Assembly: GCF_000499845.2 (NCBI RefSeq)
Contig: NC_023759.2
Span: 22,501,069-22,565,068, forward strand
Length of the DNA stretch: 64,000 nucleotides
Direction of reading: 5' to 3'
From: Phaseolus vulgaris
Lineage: Eukaryota; Streptophyta; Magnoliopsida; Fabales; Fabaceae
The position numbers and the translations under genes were made by a program. Shown one piece after another: positions 1 through 10,724 of the stretch (positions are counted from its first letter, which is position 1; every line of letters begins with the position of its first letter). The notes below the pieces were generated by a model. That model saw only the letters and a program-made list of their open reading frames with translations. It did not search any database and had not been told where the DNA came from.

Positions 1-760
1 TCTCAGGTTTTAACTTTTTTAATAATACTTAAGACACGCGTTGAGATAATTTTTTTTAACAGTTTTAAGTGAAGAAAAATAAAATATATTTTTTAGAAAA
101 ATAATATAAAAGATTACAATTTAAATTATACATTGAATATTTATATTAATAGATTTTATCCACTTTCTTAATTGGACTCGAGTTTATGTTTATAAATTAT
201 TGTTATTTTGACTTCTAAATAATATAAAGACTTTTTAGGATAACGGTATCAAGTTTTCATGATGAGGATAAACTTGAGATTACTTGGTGGGGGAGAGACA
301 AACTTCAAATACTCTAATTTTAATTTACATAAATTTTATTATTTGTTCTATTTTTTCATATTTTTTATTTTCATTATCTAACTGATTTCCAAGTTGGAAT
401 TAAATTGCAGGAGTTTATGAATTAATTTTGTTTAAAAAGATAAAGAAAATAAGAAAGTTGAAATATTTTTGAATTGCGGTTAAAATTAGCGATAAGATAA
501 AGAATAGCAATTAATTGGGTTTCGAAAGTTATACGTGTTGGTGAGATTACACGGCACGGTGTAGTTATGGAGAGTACTACTAATACTAAACTAATATTGG
601 CACATACTTTCACGTTAAACTTTTCTACTATTTTCATATCACAAAATTGTCTCCTTCTGAAATCGACGATGCAAAGAGTTGTTTCAGATTGATTCATTTG
701 TACCAAAAACGTGGAGACCCTTTAACCGAGTAGAACGCTTCCACAGTTAGACCCTATTCT
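1..760. other. AT-rich intergenic / upstream region
   Basis: No supported gene. The only open frame (422-706, minus strand) has no recognisable domain and skewed, non-coding-like composition. The distal part of the exostosin gene's promoter probably lies here. A weak TATA-like stretch (TTATATCTA) sits near 768-776, just beyond this segment, about 200 bp before the start codon. Confidence 0.6.
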
Positions 761-820
761 CTCGCTCTTATATCTATCACACACACACAATAAACAAAGA
801 GAAACAACACCAATTACAAA

Positions 821-858
821 CTCTTCTTCTTCTTCTTCTTCTTCTTCTTCTTCTTTTC
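821..858 (+). repeat. (CTT)n microsatellite in the 5' leader
   Basis: About twelve CTT/TTC units run just upstream of the glycosyltransferase start codon, preceded by a short (CA)n run at 778-789. Pyrimidine-rich CTT tracts are common in plant 5' untranslated leaders. The tract lies between the weak TATA-like motif and the ATG at 978, so it is probably transcribed leader (inference). Confidence 0.75.
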
Positions 859-977
859 TTCTGTCACCAGCAACAACCATTCATGGACCCTTATGGCTAT
901 TTTATGTGATTGTGACTGTTTCAGACACCAAACATCACTTGGTTCCAACTCTGATTGATTGGAATGCTGTTGTTACA

Positions 978-3567
978 ATGGTTGAGAGAACCGTGCCTGG
1001 CTCTGCCATCAAGGTTGTTTCAAAGAAGACCTTGTGTTTTTTCTTTGCAATGACAACGTTGTTGTTCATGTTGTCGTGGTTGTTTGTTCTGCGTTCCACG
1101 CGCCCGGATGCCACGTCTAACTCCAGCCTTTTCTCTTCCTCCAACGACGCATATTCTGATCCAGTGCAGCAAAAAAATGAAGAAGTAGAAACTTCGTTTG
1201 GTAATAGAGCAATACTCGGTGACAGTATACAAGCAGCAGCAACGACGACAGCAACACATGATGGGGCACAACAACAATTACAACAATACGTGCCGGAAGA
1301 ACAAGATGTGAAATGCAAACCAAGTATGCTGAGAGTTTTCATGTATGATTTGCCTCCTGAGTTCCATTTTGGACTATTGGATTGGAAGCCTCAAGAGAAT
1401 GCTAACGGTGTTTGGCCTGATATCAAAGCTGTATCACCCCATTACCCTGGAGGGTTGAATTTGCAGCATAGTATAGAGTATTGGCTAACTATGGATCTTC
1501 TTGCTTCAGAACTACCTGAAGCTGAAGCACCATCTAAAGCAAAGAGTGTGATGAGAGTTAGAAACTCTAGTGAAGCGGATGTAATATTTGTGCCATTTTT
1601 TTCCTCTCTTTGTTATAATCGGTTTTCTAAAACTGGCCCACATGAGAAGAGAAGCAGGAACAAGGTGCTGCAGGAAAAGTTGGTGAATTATGTTACAGCA
1701 CAAGAGGAATGGAAGAGGTCAGGGGGGAAGGACCATGTCATCTTGGCTCACCATCCAAATAGTATGTTAGATGCAAGAACTAAGTTGTGGCCAGGAACTT
1801 TCATACTCTCAGATTTTGGGAGGTATCCTCCCAATGTAGCCAATGTTGAGAAAGATGTGATTGCACCTTACAAACATGTGGTTGGATCCTATGATAATGA
1901 TCAATCCAGTTTTGATAGCCGTCCAATATTGCTGTACTTCCAAGGAGCTATATACAGAAAAGATGTATGTTTCTTTCACTCTCTGATGTCTTGGTTTTTT
2001 AGTTTGTTGAATCTTTCCTTTCTGTCTTTACATCATAATTTTGTATCAGACCAACAAGTTGTTGAATCTCTTTCCTTTCATTCTTCATTTTTGTTTGATG
2101 CAATATCAATATTCAGCACAACTAATTCTTTGTTTGGAAAAACTGTGTTTTAATTGGTCAGCTTTGTTACATAATTGTACACAACTACTAGATGTTGGCA
2201 CTTTAAAGGGGGTAAATGCAGAGGCTAGAGTTGTGTTTTATTGACAAAACTAGAACTTTGAATAGTTTGTCTTGTAAACCCACCTCCATCCTCTGCATAA
2301 TGAATACATAATGCAGTTAACAAAATTATTTCCTGGATTTATCTGGAATAATTTTTATTACTCTGCTAATGTTTAATGTTTAGGTATTTCTGTTCTAAAA
2401 TGCTCCTCAGATTGCATCACATACACAAGGGCTAAAGTATTCTTAACTTATTTTTATTTTCTATAAATAAAATCAATATCTCATAGCTGCAGATGAAATT
2501 AATGAAATGATCTCATATTTTCAGCTTATGCTGAGAACCACAGGTTCTCTTTTGAAACTTCACACCTATAAGTTGTTGTGTCATAATATCTCTCATAATG
2601 TTTACTTGGTGAACATTCATTTATGGATGCAGTTGGTATCAGTCATGTTAAGAAACACTTGACATTCTTAGTTGCCACATTACAAAACAATACTTCGTAC
2701 ATATGGTCTCGTATATAAGTTTTCTAACACCAGCATTAATGGACACAAATAGCTAACAATGTCCTCTAACATTATGGACATTATGAGCTAAAAGTAAAAA
2801 CTGATATATTTATAAAAAAAATTGTATTCAAATCTATCTTGTAATTAAAATTTTGTGTTCCATTTTGATAATCCTTGTTAGACAGATAATTAGGTGAAAC
2901 TCAAAATCTGATAGGAGATAAGTTTAAAGGTACTCTTGAAACCACATGAAACTTGTGTAGTTTCATTTTCTAAGCTTTTGAAATATTGTATGTAAATCGG
3001 TTGAGCTGAAGTTGAGCCTGTTTTGTTCTCATACTGATTCAGGGAGGTCATGTTCGGCATGAGCTATACTATCTTCTGAAAAGCGAAAAGGATGTGCATT
3101 TTTCATTTGGGAGTGTTCAAAAGGGTGGAGTGAAAAAAGCCACAGAAGGCATGCGTTCTTCCAAGTTCTGCCTGAACATAGCTGGAGACACCCCTTCATC
3201 AAACCGCTTGTTTGATGCCATAGCCAGTCACTGTGTCCCTGTGATCATCAGTGACGAAATCGAGCTGCCATACGAGGATGTCCTTGACTACTCTGAGTTC
3301 TGCATATTTGTGCGCACCAGAGACGCCCTGAAAAAGAGGTATCTGATAAACTTCATGAGGAGCATTGGGGAGGAAGAATGGACCAAGATGTGGAACAGGT
3401 TGAAAGAGGTTGAGAGTTTCTTTGAGTTTCAGTTCCCTTCCAAGGAGGGTGATGCTGTCCAAATGATTTGGCAGGCTGTGAAACGCAAGGTTCCTTTCAT
3501 GAAGTTGAAAACTAACAGGTCTAGAAGGTTTTTCAGATCAATACCTGCAGCAGCTAAATACAAATAA
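978..3567 (+). CDS. GT47 exostosin-family glycosyltransferase (ARAD-like), two exons
   Basis: Exons 978-1964 and 3043-3567 join in phase 0 across a GT..AG intron of 1078 bp and encode about 503 aa. The ATG at 978 was chosen because the longer open frame upstream begins with GTG. Residues about 19-38 form one hydrophobic segment after a short basic N terminus, as expected of a type II Golgi membrane protein. A low-complexity stem with poly-Gln/Thr follows. The exostosin (GT47) domain starts near residue 117 (RVFMYDLP) and runs to near the C terminus, with FCLNIAGDTPSSNRLFDAI in exon 2. Family members transfer sugars such as arabinose, xylose, galactose or glucuronate onto cell-wall polysaccharides in the Golgi. 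Plant proteins of this type are usually annotated as probable arabinosyltransferase ARAD1-like; donor and acceptor cannot be told from sequence. No frameshift or internal stop is seen. The first intron codons are open, so an unspliced reading would give a false C terminus. Confidence 0.9.
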
Positions 3568-4220
3568 ATGCATGCTTCTTTGTTTGGATTGTGACCATAG
3601 ATATCGTGGGAAATGACTTTAGGTTTGCCCTTTAGAAATGTTAGAATATGAACATCCCATAGTTATATTATATACGTTTGTAGAGATGATTTTTCTGTTC
3701 ACAATGTATTGTAACCTTCTTACTTACCTGACTCATAGGAAAGAGGATTTAGCCAATTTGGTAACACTTCTTGGGGATGTACAATCAAACTGTGTTTGCT
3801 CTTGATTTCATGAACCTTTATCTTGCTGAGTCATCAACGTTTTAGTTCTACTTGTGAAGATTTTCTTAAAAGATTTTGTGTAAGAATCTTTGATCAAAAC
3901 ATATTATAGTGTATTTTAATTCTTAAAAGAAAAATACCTCTTAAGCAAATCAAAATCTAAACATAATCATTATTATTTTAGTAGAGTGGATAGCAAGTAT
4001 TCCTATTCATTATTTTAATATGCATATATTTATTATTTATATAGGCTACTTTTATGCAATAAAAAATCATTCTATCGTCATTTACATTAATAAATAATAA
4101 AATGTTAAATTTTAATTCATATGTTAATTTTTTTTATTTTATATTTGTTAGTTAATTTGTTGTTTAGTGTAGATAATGGTTTTAGCAATTAGGAAATGGG
4201 TCCAAAAAGAGTTGAAACTT
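3568..4220. other. Intergenic: 3' end of exostosin gene and promoter of cysteine synthase gene
   Basis: AT-rich sequence of about 650 bp between two genes in the same orientation. It should hold the 3' untranslated region of the first gene and the distal promoter of the second. No ORF, RNA gene or transposon end is recognised. Confidence 0.6.
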
Positions 4221-4223
4221 GCA

Positions 4224-4229
4224 CACGTG
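4224..4229 (+). promoter_or_regulatory. G-box CACGTG
   Basis: A palindromic CACGTG in the context GCACACGTGCC lies about 75 bp before the start codon of the cysteine synthase gene. G-boxes bind bZIP and bHLH factors and are frequent in light- or ABA-responsive plant promoters. The position is compatible with a proximal promoter element. Function is inferred, not shown. Confidence 0.4.
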
Positions 4230-4300
4230 CCAATAGATGATGGAAGAATAAAAATAACAAAACCCATCTTAAATCTTAAAGAAAGTGAGTGTGTCTAAGA

Positions 4301-7300
4301 ATGAAAATGGCGCTATCTTCTTCATCACCGTGTTGGTGTTCTCCCCCTCCACCGCTTCCTCCTTTCGTCCAACCACACCGTTTTGTTACTGTCAAACCCT
4401 ATACTCGTTCTCAACCACACCACACCCTCGCCGCCGCCCCGGCCACCAGACCTTCTACTCCGTTAGTGCACTCCACCAGACAAGGGTTTGACACCGTCAA
4501 CATTGCCGAAGATGTCACTCAGGTTCCTTCCTACTTCCCTTCGCAATTTCAACACATTTTTTATTGCTGCTGTAACATTTTAATTTAACCATTTAGTTAA
4601 TTACTTCATGTTTCTGCAATTTCTTCTGTTTTAGTTTTTAACGATTTTACGAATTTGTGCAGTTGATTGGAAATACGCCTATGGTTTACCTGAATAAAGT
4701 TACGGAGGGTTGTGTGGCTAACATTGCTGCCAAACTCGAGTCTATGCAACCTTGTCGCAGTGTTAAGGACAGGTAGTAGGTTACAACGATGCATACACAC
4801 ACATATACATATGTTCGCTGATGCTCTATTGACTTAAAAAAGGAGATGAGGTTCTTCTTAAGTATCTTAAGAGAATTTTTTTTAACTTGTGCCGTAAACT
4901 AATTTTAACTTATAAAAAAACTTATTTCATTTTTTTAAATTATTTTCCTCTCCTAGAGGGACTTCATTTGATTAGAAGTTTTCCACATTGCATGATTTTC
5001 ACTTTGCAATTTCTTTTATGTATTAATATCTGTTATTATTCAAAATGTCAGAATTGGCTATAGTATGTTATCCAATGCTGAAGAGATTGGAACAATTTCT
5101 CCGGAGAAGGTAAATAATGAATATCTTTTGTGTACGGATCAATGTAATATTTGCTATTTTTAAACTTACTGTATTGTGATGTAATAGTTTGTTCAAATCC
5201 AAGGCATTGAATCTTGAATTTTCTTTACGTTCCTAATCATGTATTCTCGCAGACCGTTTTGGTTGAACCAACTACGGGAAATACAGGACTTGGCATTGCT
5301 TTTGTTGCAGCAACAAAAGGGTACAAACTTATAGTCACAATGCCTGCTTCTGTTAACATTGAGAGGAGAATCCTTTTACGTGCATTTGGTGCAGAGGTTA
5401 TTTTGACTGATGCTGAGAAGGGGTTAAAAGGGGCAGTTGACAAAGCTGAAGAAATTGTACGCAGAACGCCTGACGCTTACATGTTTCGACAGTTTGATAA
5501 TATGACTAATACCAAGGTTAAGTGTTAATGCATCTGCTGTAAGACCTTCAACTTATTACTCTCTGTATTTTGAATTATTTAGTGCATTAGTGAAAATAGA
5601 AATTACAATATAAATTAAGTTGCGTGTTATTAAGATTTATATGCACAAATTACAGATACACTTCGAAACTACAGGGCCAGAGATATGGGAGGATACCCTG
5701 GGTAATGTTGATGTATTGGTTGCCGGGATTGGAACTGGTGGCACCATTACGGGCACCGGACGTTATCTGAAAATGATGAACCAAAATATAGAGGTTTGAT
5801 ATTCATTTTATATGCGTTTACTTGTTATTTCAATTTGAATGATATATACTTATTGGTCCTGTGGTACTAACTCCCACTACTAAGTATATCATTTCCTGAA
5901 TTCAAATCCCATAATCATCACTTCTTTTGTATTAAAAGAAATTTTATGTAGTTATTGAATTAGTCAGCTTGCACTTTATATTTCTCATATTCCAAACCTC
6001 TAGGAACTTGGCTCTGTATTTCTTTGTTGGCAGAGAGAGGGAGAGGGACGGAGAGTGAATAAGGAAGGAAAAAAGATCCAGAAGAAACACAAAAAATATT
6101 AGTTTGACTATTCCAACTTACATTTGATTAAACCATGAATTGTAGGAAACATTGTCCGGGATGACTTAAATTGTGTCGTTTGTGTGACATGCCTGGGTGT
6201 ATTATTAGGCTTATGATAGACAATTATTGGCTTGTGCTTCTTACATGTTATGTGAAAGTAATGCTTTATCTGTTCTATTTTGTTTAACCTAGTGTTAAAA
6301 ATGTGGTATATTGTGTCTTGCATAGGTGGTTGGGGTGGAACCTGCAGACAGAGGTGTAGTTTCGGGTGACAGTCCTGGTATGAATATTTTACAAAGTTTA
6401 TGAATTGTATATTGGCCTCTCTTCAGATTATTAGTTTCTAGGCCAATATTCACATAAAACATATTTTCTTGTCAGCTTCTGACTGTAAGAGAGTTTATTG
6501 TAGGTTTCATGCCAAGCATTTTGGATGTCAAACTGCTTGATGAGGTTATCAAGGTAAAAAGAAGTTATTGTCCTCTCACTTTCTCTTTATCTCTTTATTT
6601 CTCTTTGGATTTGGTATTTCTATACTAAGGAACAACAAGCTTTGTTTCATGAATTTAGGTCATTAGTTCAATTTTGGAGTCATCTACATATGATTTAATT
6701 GCTTTATCTGGAGTGTCATCAACTAAACTCTTTCCAGTTATTTCTTTAGTGGCTTTTCTTTTCTAATTATGCAGTGTTGTTATCTTATAATTTGCAGAAA
6801 TAGATTATTCAAAGTAATTAATTATCTTAACACATGAAAGAACAGGTTACAAATGTTGAAGCTATTGAAATGGCAAGGAGATTGGCATTGAAAGAAGGTT
6901 TACTGGTAAATATTGAGTATACCCTTATTCTAGTCCTTGAGACTGTAACTGTTGGTCACTTTGTCCTTTACTTCACAAAATCCTTACTTTATTCGACAAA
7001 AAAGTAATTCATTGTAGTGCCTTTTCACTTCATTTCCACGTTCCATTTCATTGAAAAGTAGTAAATGAAAATTTTGCATAGTTAAGGATCTAACTGACGG
7101 ATGCTTACTAGTTAAAATACTAGAATGCGGGTTTACTAGTAAATATCTTTCTATATAATTTGTTTTTATGTTTCATATCTTAATATCAATTGTCAGCAAA
7201 CTCTTACAATATTTTGATATTATGAATGCCTATAAACTGAAGAATGTGATCTGCATTTAGCTTTCCATGTATATTTTGTCTGCATATTAAATATTGGTTT

Positions 7301-8452
7301 GACATTTTTTCATGCTTAGTTTTGTATGTTGCTGGTTATTGCAAGTCATTATAAACTACCAAGTTGTGGTTTATAATTTTCAGAATGGATTTTATCATAA
7401 TTAATTCAAATTTCTGTCTAGGTTGGGATTTCTTCAGGAGCTGCAGCTGCTGCTGCCATAAATTTAGCAAGACGGCCTGAGAATTCTGGGAAACTTATTG
7501 TGGTGAGTTTATTTCCAATTTCTCAAATATTTTGGCTTTCTTTTGTTGTTTCCATTAGATTTATTGGACATATTTTATATAAGAATAGGTATTGAAAATT
7601 GAATTAATAGAATAAAATGAAACTTAGAGATTTTCTCTCACAAACAACTAATATGTGTTCTGCCTAGAGACATGTCTCTCTCTGATCACTTTAGTGCTTG
7701 TGTTTAGCTTGAGTTGTTGAATGTTGAACTCAGTAGTTTATTATGCTTTTTTGCGTCTTCCACTACAAGAAATATTGATGTTAGCCTCCCCAAAAAACCC
7801 ACACAAAGACTAAAAGGGAGACACTAAATAGAGTCTCCCTTTTAGTCTTTGTGTGGGTTTTTTAGGGAGACTATCATCAATATTTCTTGTAGTGTTCTTT
7901 GGTCCCGACCTCCCAGGATATGTTGTTTGTTAAGCATGCTTATTCTTTGCTATTCTTTTCTCCTTTTTAATTAGATTATTATGACTCCCTGCAAAATTAG
8001 CCTCTTCTATCTGAGCAAAATTTCTGTGGAATCATGATACTTCTGTCTTCATTTGGTTTTAAAAATTGCAATATCAATGGCTAAGGGCAAATTGAATTTG
8101 GGACAGACGGAAGTTGGTTTTCTGTGCTTCTGTTGATAGAACTGGCAATTGACGGCAAAACATTAAAGTGTAACAATAAATAAGTGCATAGGAAACTTGG
8201 CTTGATGTTGCCCAAGAATTAGCAAAGTTGGAAATTTAGAGAGCACAAGTGTAGTGTATACATAATTCATGAATTTAGATGTTCTATTTTACTACTTTCC
8301 TGATAAATTATTCTTTTATCTACCAATAAAGCCATTGATTCTTTCTTCACCACTTATTTTGGACATTGAAGGTTATTTTTCCGAGTTTCGGTGAGAGATA
8401 TATTTCTACTGCTCTCTTCCAATCTATCTACGAAGAGGTTCAGAAAATGTAA
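4301..8452 (+). CDS. CS26: Plastid S-sulfocysteine synthase-like cysteine synthase, ten exons
   Basis: Exons 4301-4522, 4663-4772, 5052-5109, 5253-5516, 5656-5793, 6326-6377, 6504-6553, 6846-6905, 7422-7502 and 8372-8452 join in frame into 371 codons with GT..AG introns. The first ~65 residues are Ser/Pro/Thr-rich, like a chloroplast transit peptide. A second ATG at 4307 is an alternative start. This is a fold type II PLP enzyme: Schiff-base Lys at about residue 109 (SVKDR), substrate loop TTGNTG at 137-142, phosphate loop GTGGT at 244-248, GISSG at 320-324, and a C-terminal PSFGERY. Ordinary O-acetylserine (thiol)lyases carry a long GGKPGPHKIQGIG-type loop after VEP. Here a much shorter VSGDSPGFMPS is followed directly by [10 protein letters not shown]. 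As I recall it, that pattern marks Arabidopsis CS26, which makes S-sulfocysteine from O-acetylserine and thiosulfate in the chloroplast. The gene looks intact. A 134-bp foldback element sits in the last intron. A plain OAS-TL activity is the alternative. Confidence 0.88.
7761..7894 (+). mobile_element. CACTA-ended foldback MITE in the last intron of the cysteine synthase gene
   Basis: The element starts CACTACAAGAAATATTG and ends with its reverse complement. Its two 62-bp arms pair with only three mismatches around a 10-base loop (ACTAAATAGA). It is flanked by a direct TTC duplication (7758-7760 and 7895-7897), the 3-bp target duplication typical of CACTA transposons. It lies between exons 9 and 10 and does not touch the splice sites. 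Because the host intron is transcribed, the element would form a long hairpin in the pre-mRNA. Confidence 0.9.
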
Positions 8453-10433
8453 AATTTAGATTCTACCTTAACGAGGACAATAGCCAATTGAAGATTGAAG
8501 CTGCTCTCATGGCACTGCCATTCAAAGAAGTAGCAGCTGCCTTTTGCTTTGTATAGGTATATATATTCACACTGTTGGATAGAATCAATGTTACTAGATA
8601 AACCTGTCTTCTGTATGTTTTAATCTTTGGATTTTATGCATCAGATGCATGATTCCAACAAAGCACAATTTTGAAGCTGAGGTCTTTCACGAAGCTAAAT
8701 GGGGGAACTTACATGATGTACAATGTCTTATGTATTTTCATTTTTTTTAGTGGTAATCTAGCGTGGTCTATTCTTTTCGTTATTCTTCACTTTCCCTTCC
8801 CCAATATCAATGATGAATAGTATTCAAATGTCCTGCAGAATGGTTAGCATTCTTTTTCCTATTTACTATTATCAGACTATGTATTTTATATATTATGTAG
8901 ATATGGAAGCATTACGGTTTGTCTGGTTGACGATGGTTTGTCAGTGTTCTATACCATTGTTTACTCACCAAATTAGTGCTTCCGTACCCATTATATCTTC
9001 TCAGAATGACAAAGAAAGAACTATATTTCAAAGCATCGAATGTAAGGGGAAAATTCCTTTGTGCTTTACTTTATTAGTGATAATTTAAGTTTACGAGTTT
9101 CAATTCAAAAACTTTTTTCCAAAATGAGTTTCAACAGGGTTAGTTACACTAGTTTTCATCCAGAAAAGTTGTGTCTAGCACGAGGGTACTTGATCTCTTT
9201 GCTTATCAACCGCTGGATATAATAAAAAGTAAACAAACGGTTAGGATAGCTTTCATTTGCCCGGTTGCACCGATTATGTATGAAGTATGAAAGATTTGCC
9301 ACTACTCCCAGTTTTGTGATGATTACAAATAAATCTCATCTCTCCAAGACAAAATCCATAGCAGGCGTTTCAATCTACTGTCGATCCATAGACTGAAAAA
9401 AAGTACTAATAGTTGTATAATTTAAAAAAATAAAAATATAAGTAATTGCCTCCTTAATTTTTGCAGAAAATAGACCAACCTGAGCTTGTATGTATTAAAA
9501 TAAAAATGCAAAATAGTCGCATTAAATTATCAATCTTGATGAGTATGTTGTAAGTAGTCCATGTTGTCTATGCCATAAGCTGTTTTGCATTCTCTTATTT
9601 ATAAAATATGCATGATTTTTAAAATTACATGTAATGGTGAATTTAATTTGGAAAGTCTTGCACCCAACACGAATTCTTCTTTCAGGGTTAAAAACTGATA
9701 TGGAATTACAAAAGTACTTTAAAATTCCATGAGTTTAAGTATACCCATATTTTTCCTTATATCATTTCCAACCGGAAGCAAACTATTCAAGAAAATGGGG
9801 GTTCCATTGTGAACTGACCATTTGTCATAACCCTTTACCCGAAAAACTTTTGCTAAATGAACTTCTGAGAACTTGCAATCTTTTTTTTTTTTTTGAATTT
9901 AATGTCTTTTTTCCTCTATTCCTTCTCTTGGATTGAATTGTCAGTTGATGTCTGCTCTATTGGGGTTAGGGAGGAATAGAGCAACCACGAGTTCTCATGT
10001 TCAATCTTGTTGCTCCCACCATCTATATATAACTATAGCAGCTTTAAAATATAGAGACCTATAGAGCAATCTTTCATCATCAGCCCCATGTGATTGCAGA
10101 CAAAAGTCTGTTTAGTGATGCTTAATCTTGTCCTACATGTTTATAACATACTTTTTTTATGAAAGTGATAGAAATGTTGGACGATTACATTTCTTAATTG
10201 CATTAGAAATATTTCTATACATGATCTATTCGAAGCTTTTATTTGATAACTTTATCACATGAACCACTATTTTAGTTAAAAGCAGTTTTTTTATAAATCT
10301 GTTTAACTTTTTTTACTTTGAATTGGTTCTGAAATCACCTCAGCATGGACAAACCGAAGACAACACTAACACAAACTTGCATTTCTGAAGTGATTGTGAG
10401 CATTACTCTAATTTTGTGCTATTGATGGTCCAG
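8453..10433. other. 3' untranslated region and intergenic sequence
   Basis: AT-rich sequence after the cysteine synthase stop codon. The open frame at 8810-9088 has no recognisable domain and weak coding character. No transposon ends or RNA genes were recognised. Upstream exons of the orphan pair at 10434-10724 could lie here, but I could not identify them. Confidence 0.5.
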
Positions 10434-10724
10434 GCGGGGCTAGGGACAATGTGGTGCTTTGGACCATGGAGATGAGATTGAGAAGACAACTCCAGAAGAA
10501 ATTGATTACTCGGAAGGTTCACTTGGGTTTTTATATATTATATCTAAATACATTTATTTGTTTATATTGATTGCAATATGTTTTTCTCAAACTCAAGTCC
10601 TTTGACTATTGTTGCAATTTTAAGTTCTTTCTCGGATGGTATGCTATTTCTGATTTACCTAATTTATTTGCAGGTAAATTCAAAGCTTGATGAAGAAGGC
10701 AATGATGATGTTTTGAAGATGTAA
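10434..10724 (+). other. Possible terminal exon pair of an unidentified gene
   Basis: An exon-like stretch 10434-10516 (after acceptor CCAG) ends at a GT donor. The next open stretch begins at 10674 after TTTGCAG and ends at TAA 10722-10724. The two share one frame across the 157-bp gap. The translation includes MRLRRQLQKKLI, then KLDEEGNDDVLKM before the stop. The splice sites look consensus and the charged C terminus looks protein-like, but I recognise no family and found no upstream exons. It may be the 3' end of a broken gene, an unannotated downstream exon set, or coincidence. Confidence 0.3.

Noticed and set aside
422..706. 94-codon minus-strand open frame upstream of the exostosin gene
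   Set aside because: No domain, AT-driven composition, and it lies in probable promoter sequence.
935..1342. Minus-strand open frames opposite exostosin exon 1
   Set aside because: Shadows of the real exon; Cys/Val-rich translation reflects the complementary strand.
8810..9088. 92-codon open frame after the cysteine synthase gene
   Set aside because: No domain, no splice partners and no clear start context.
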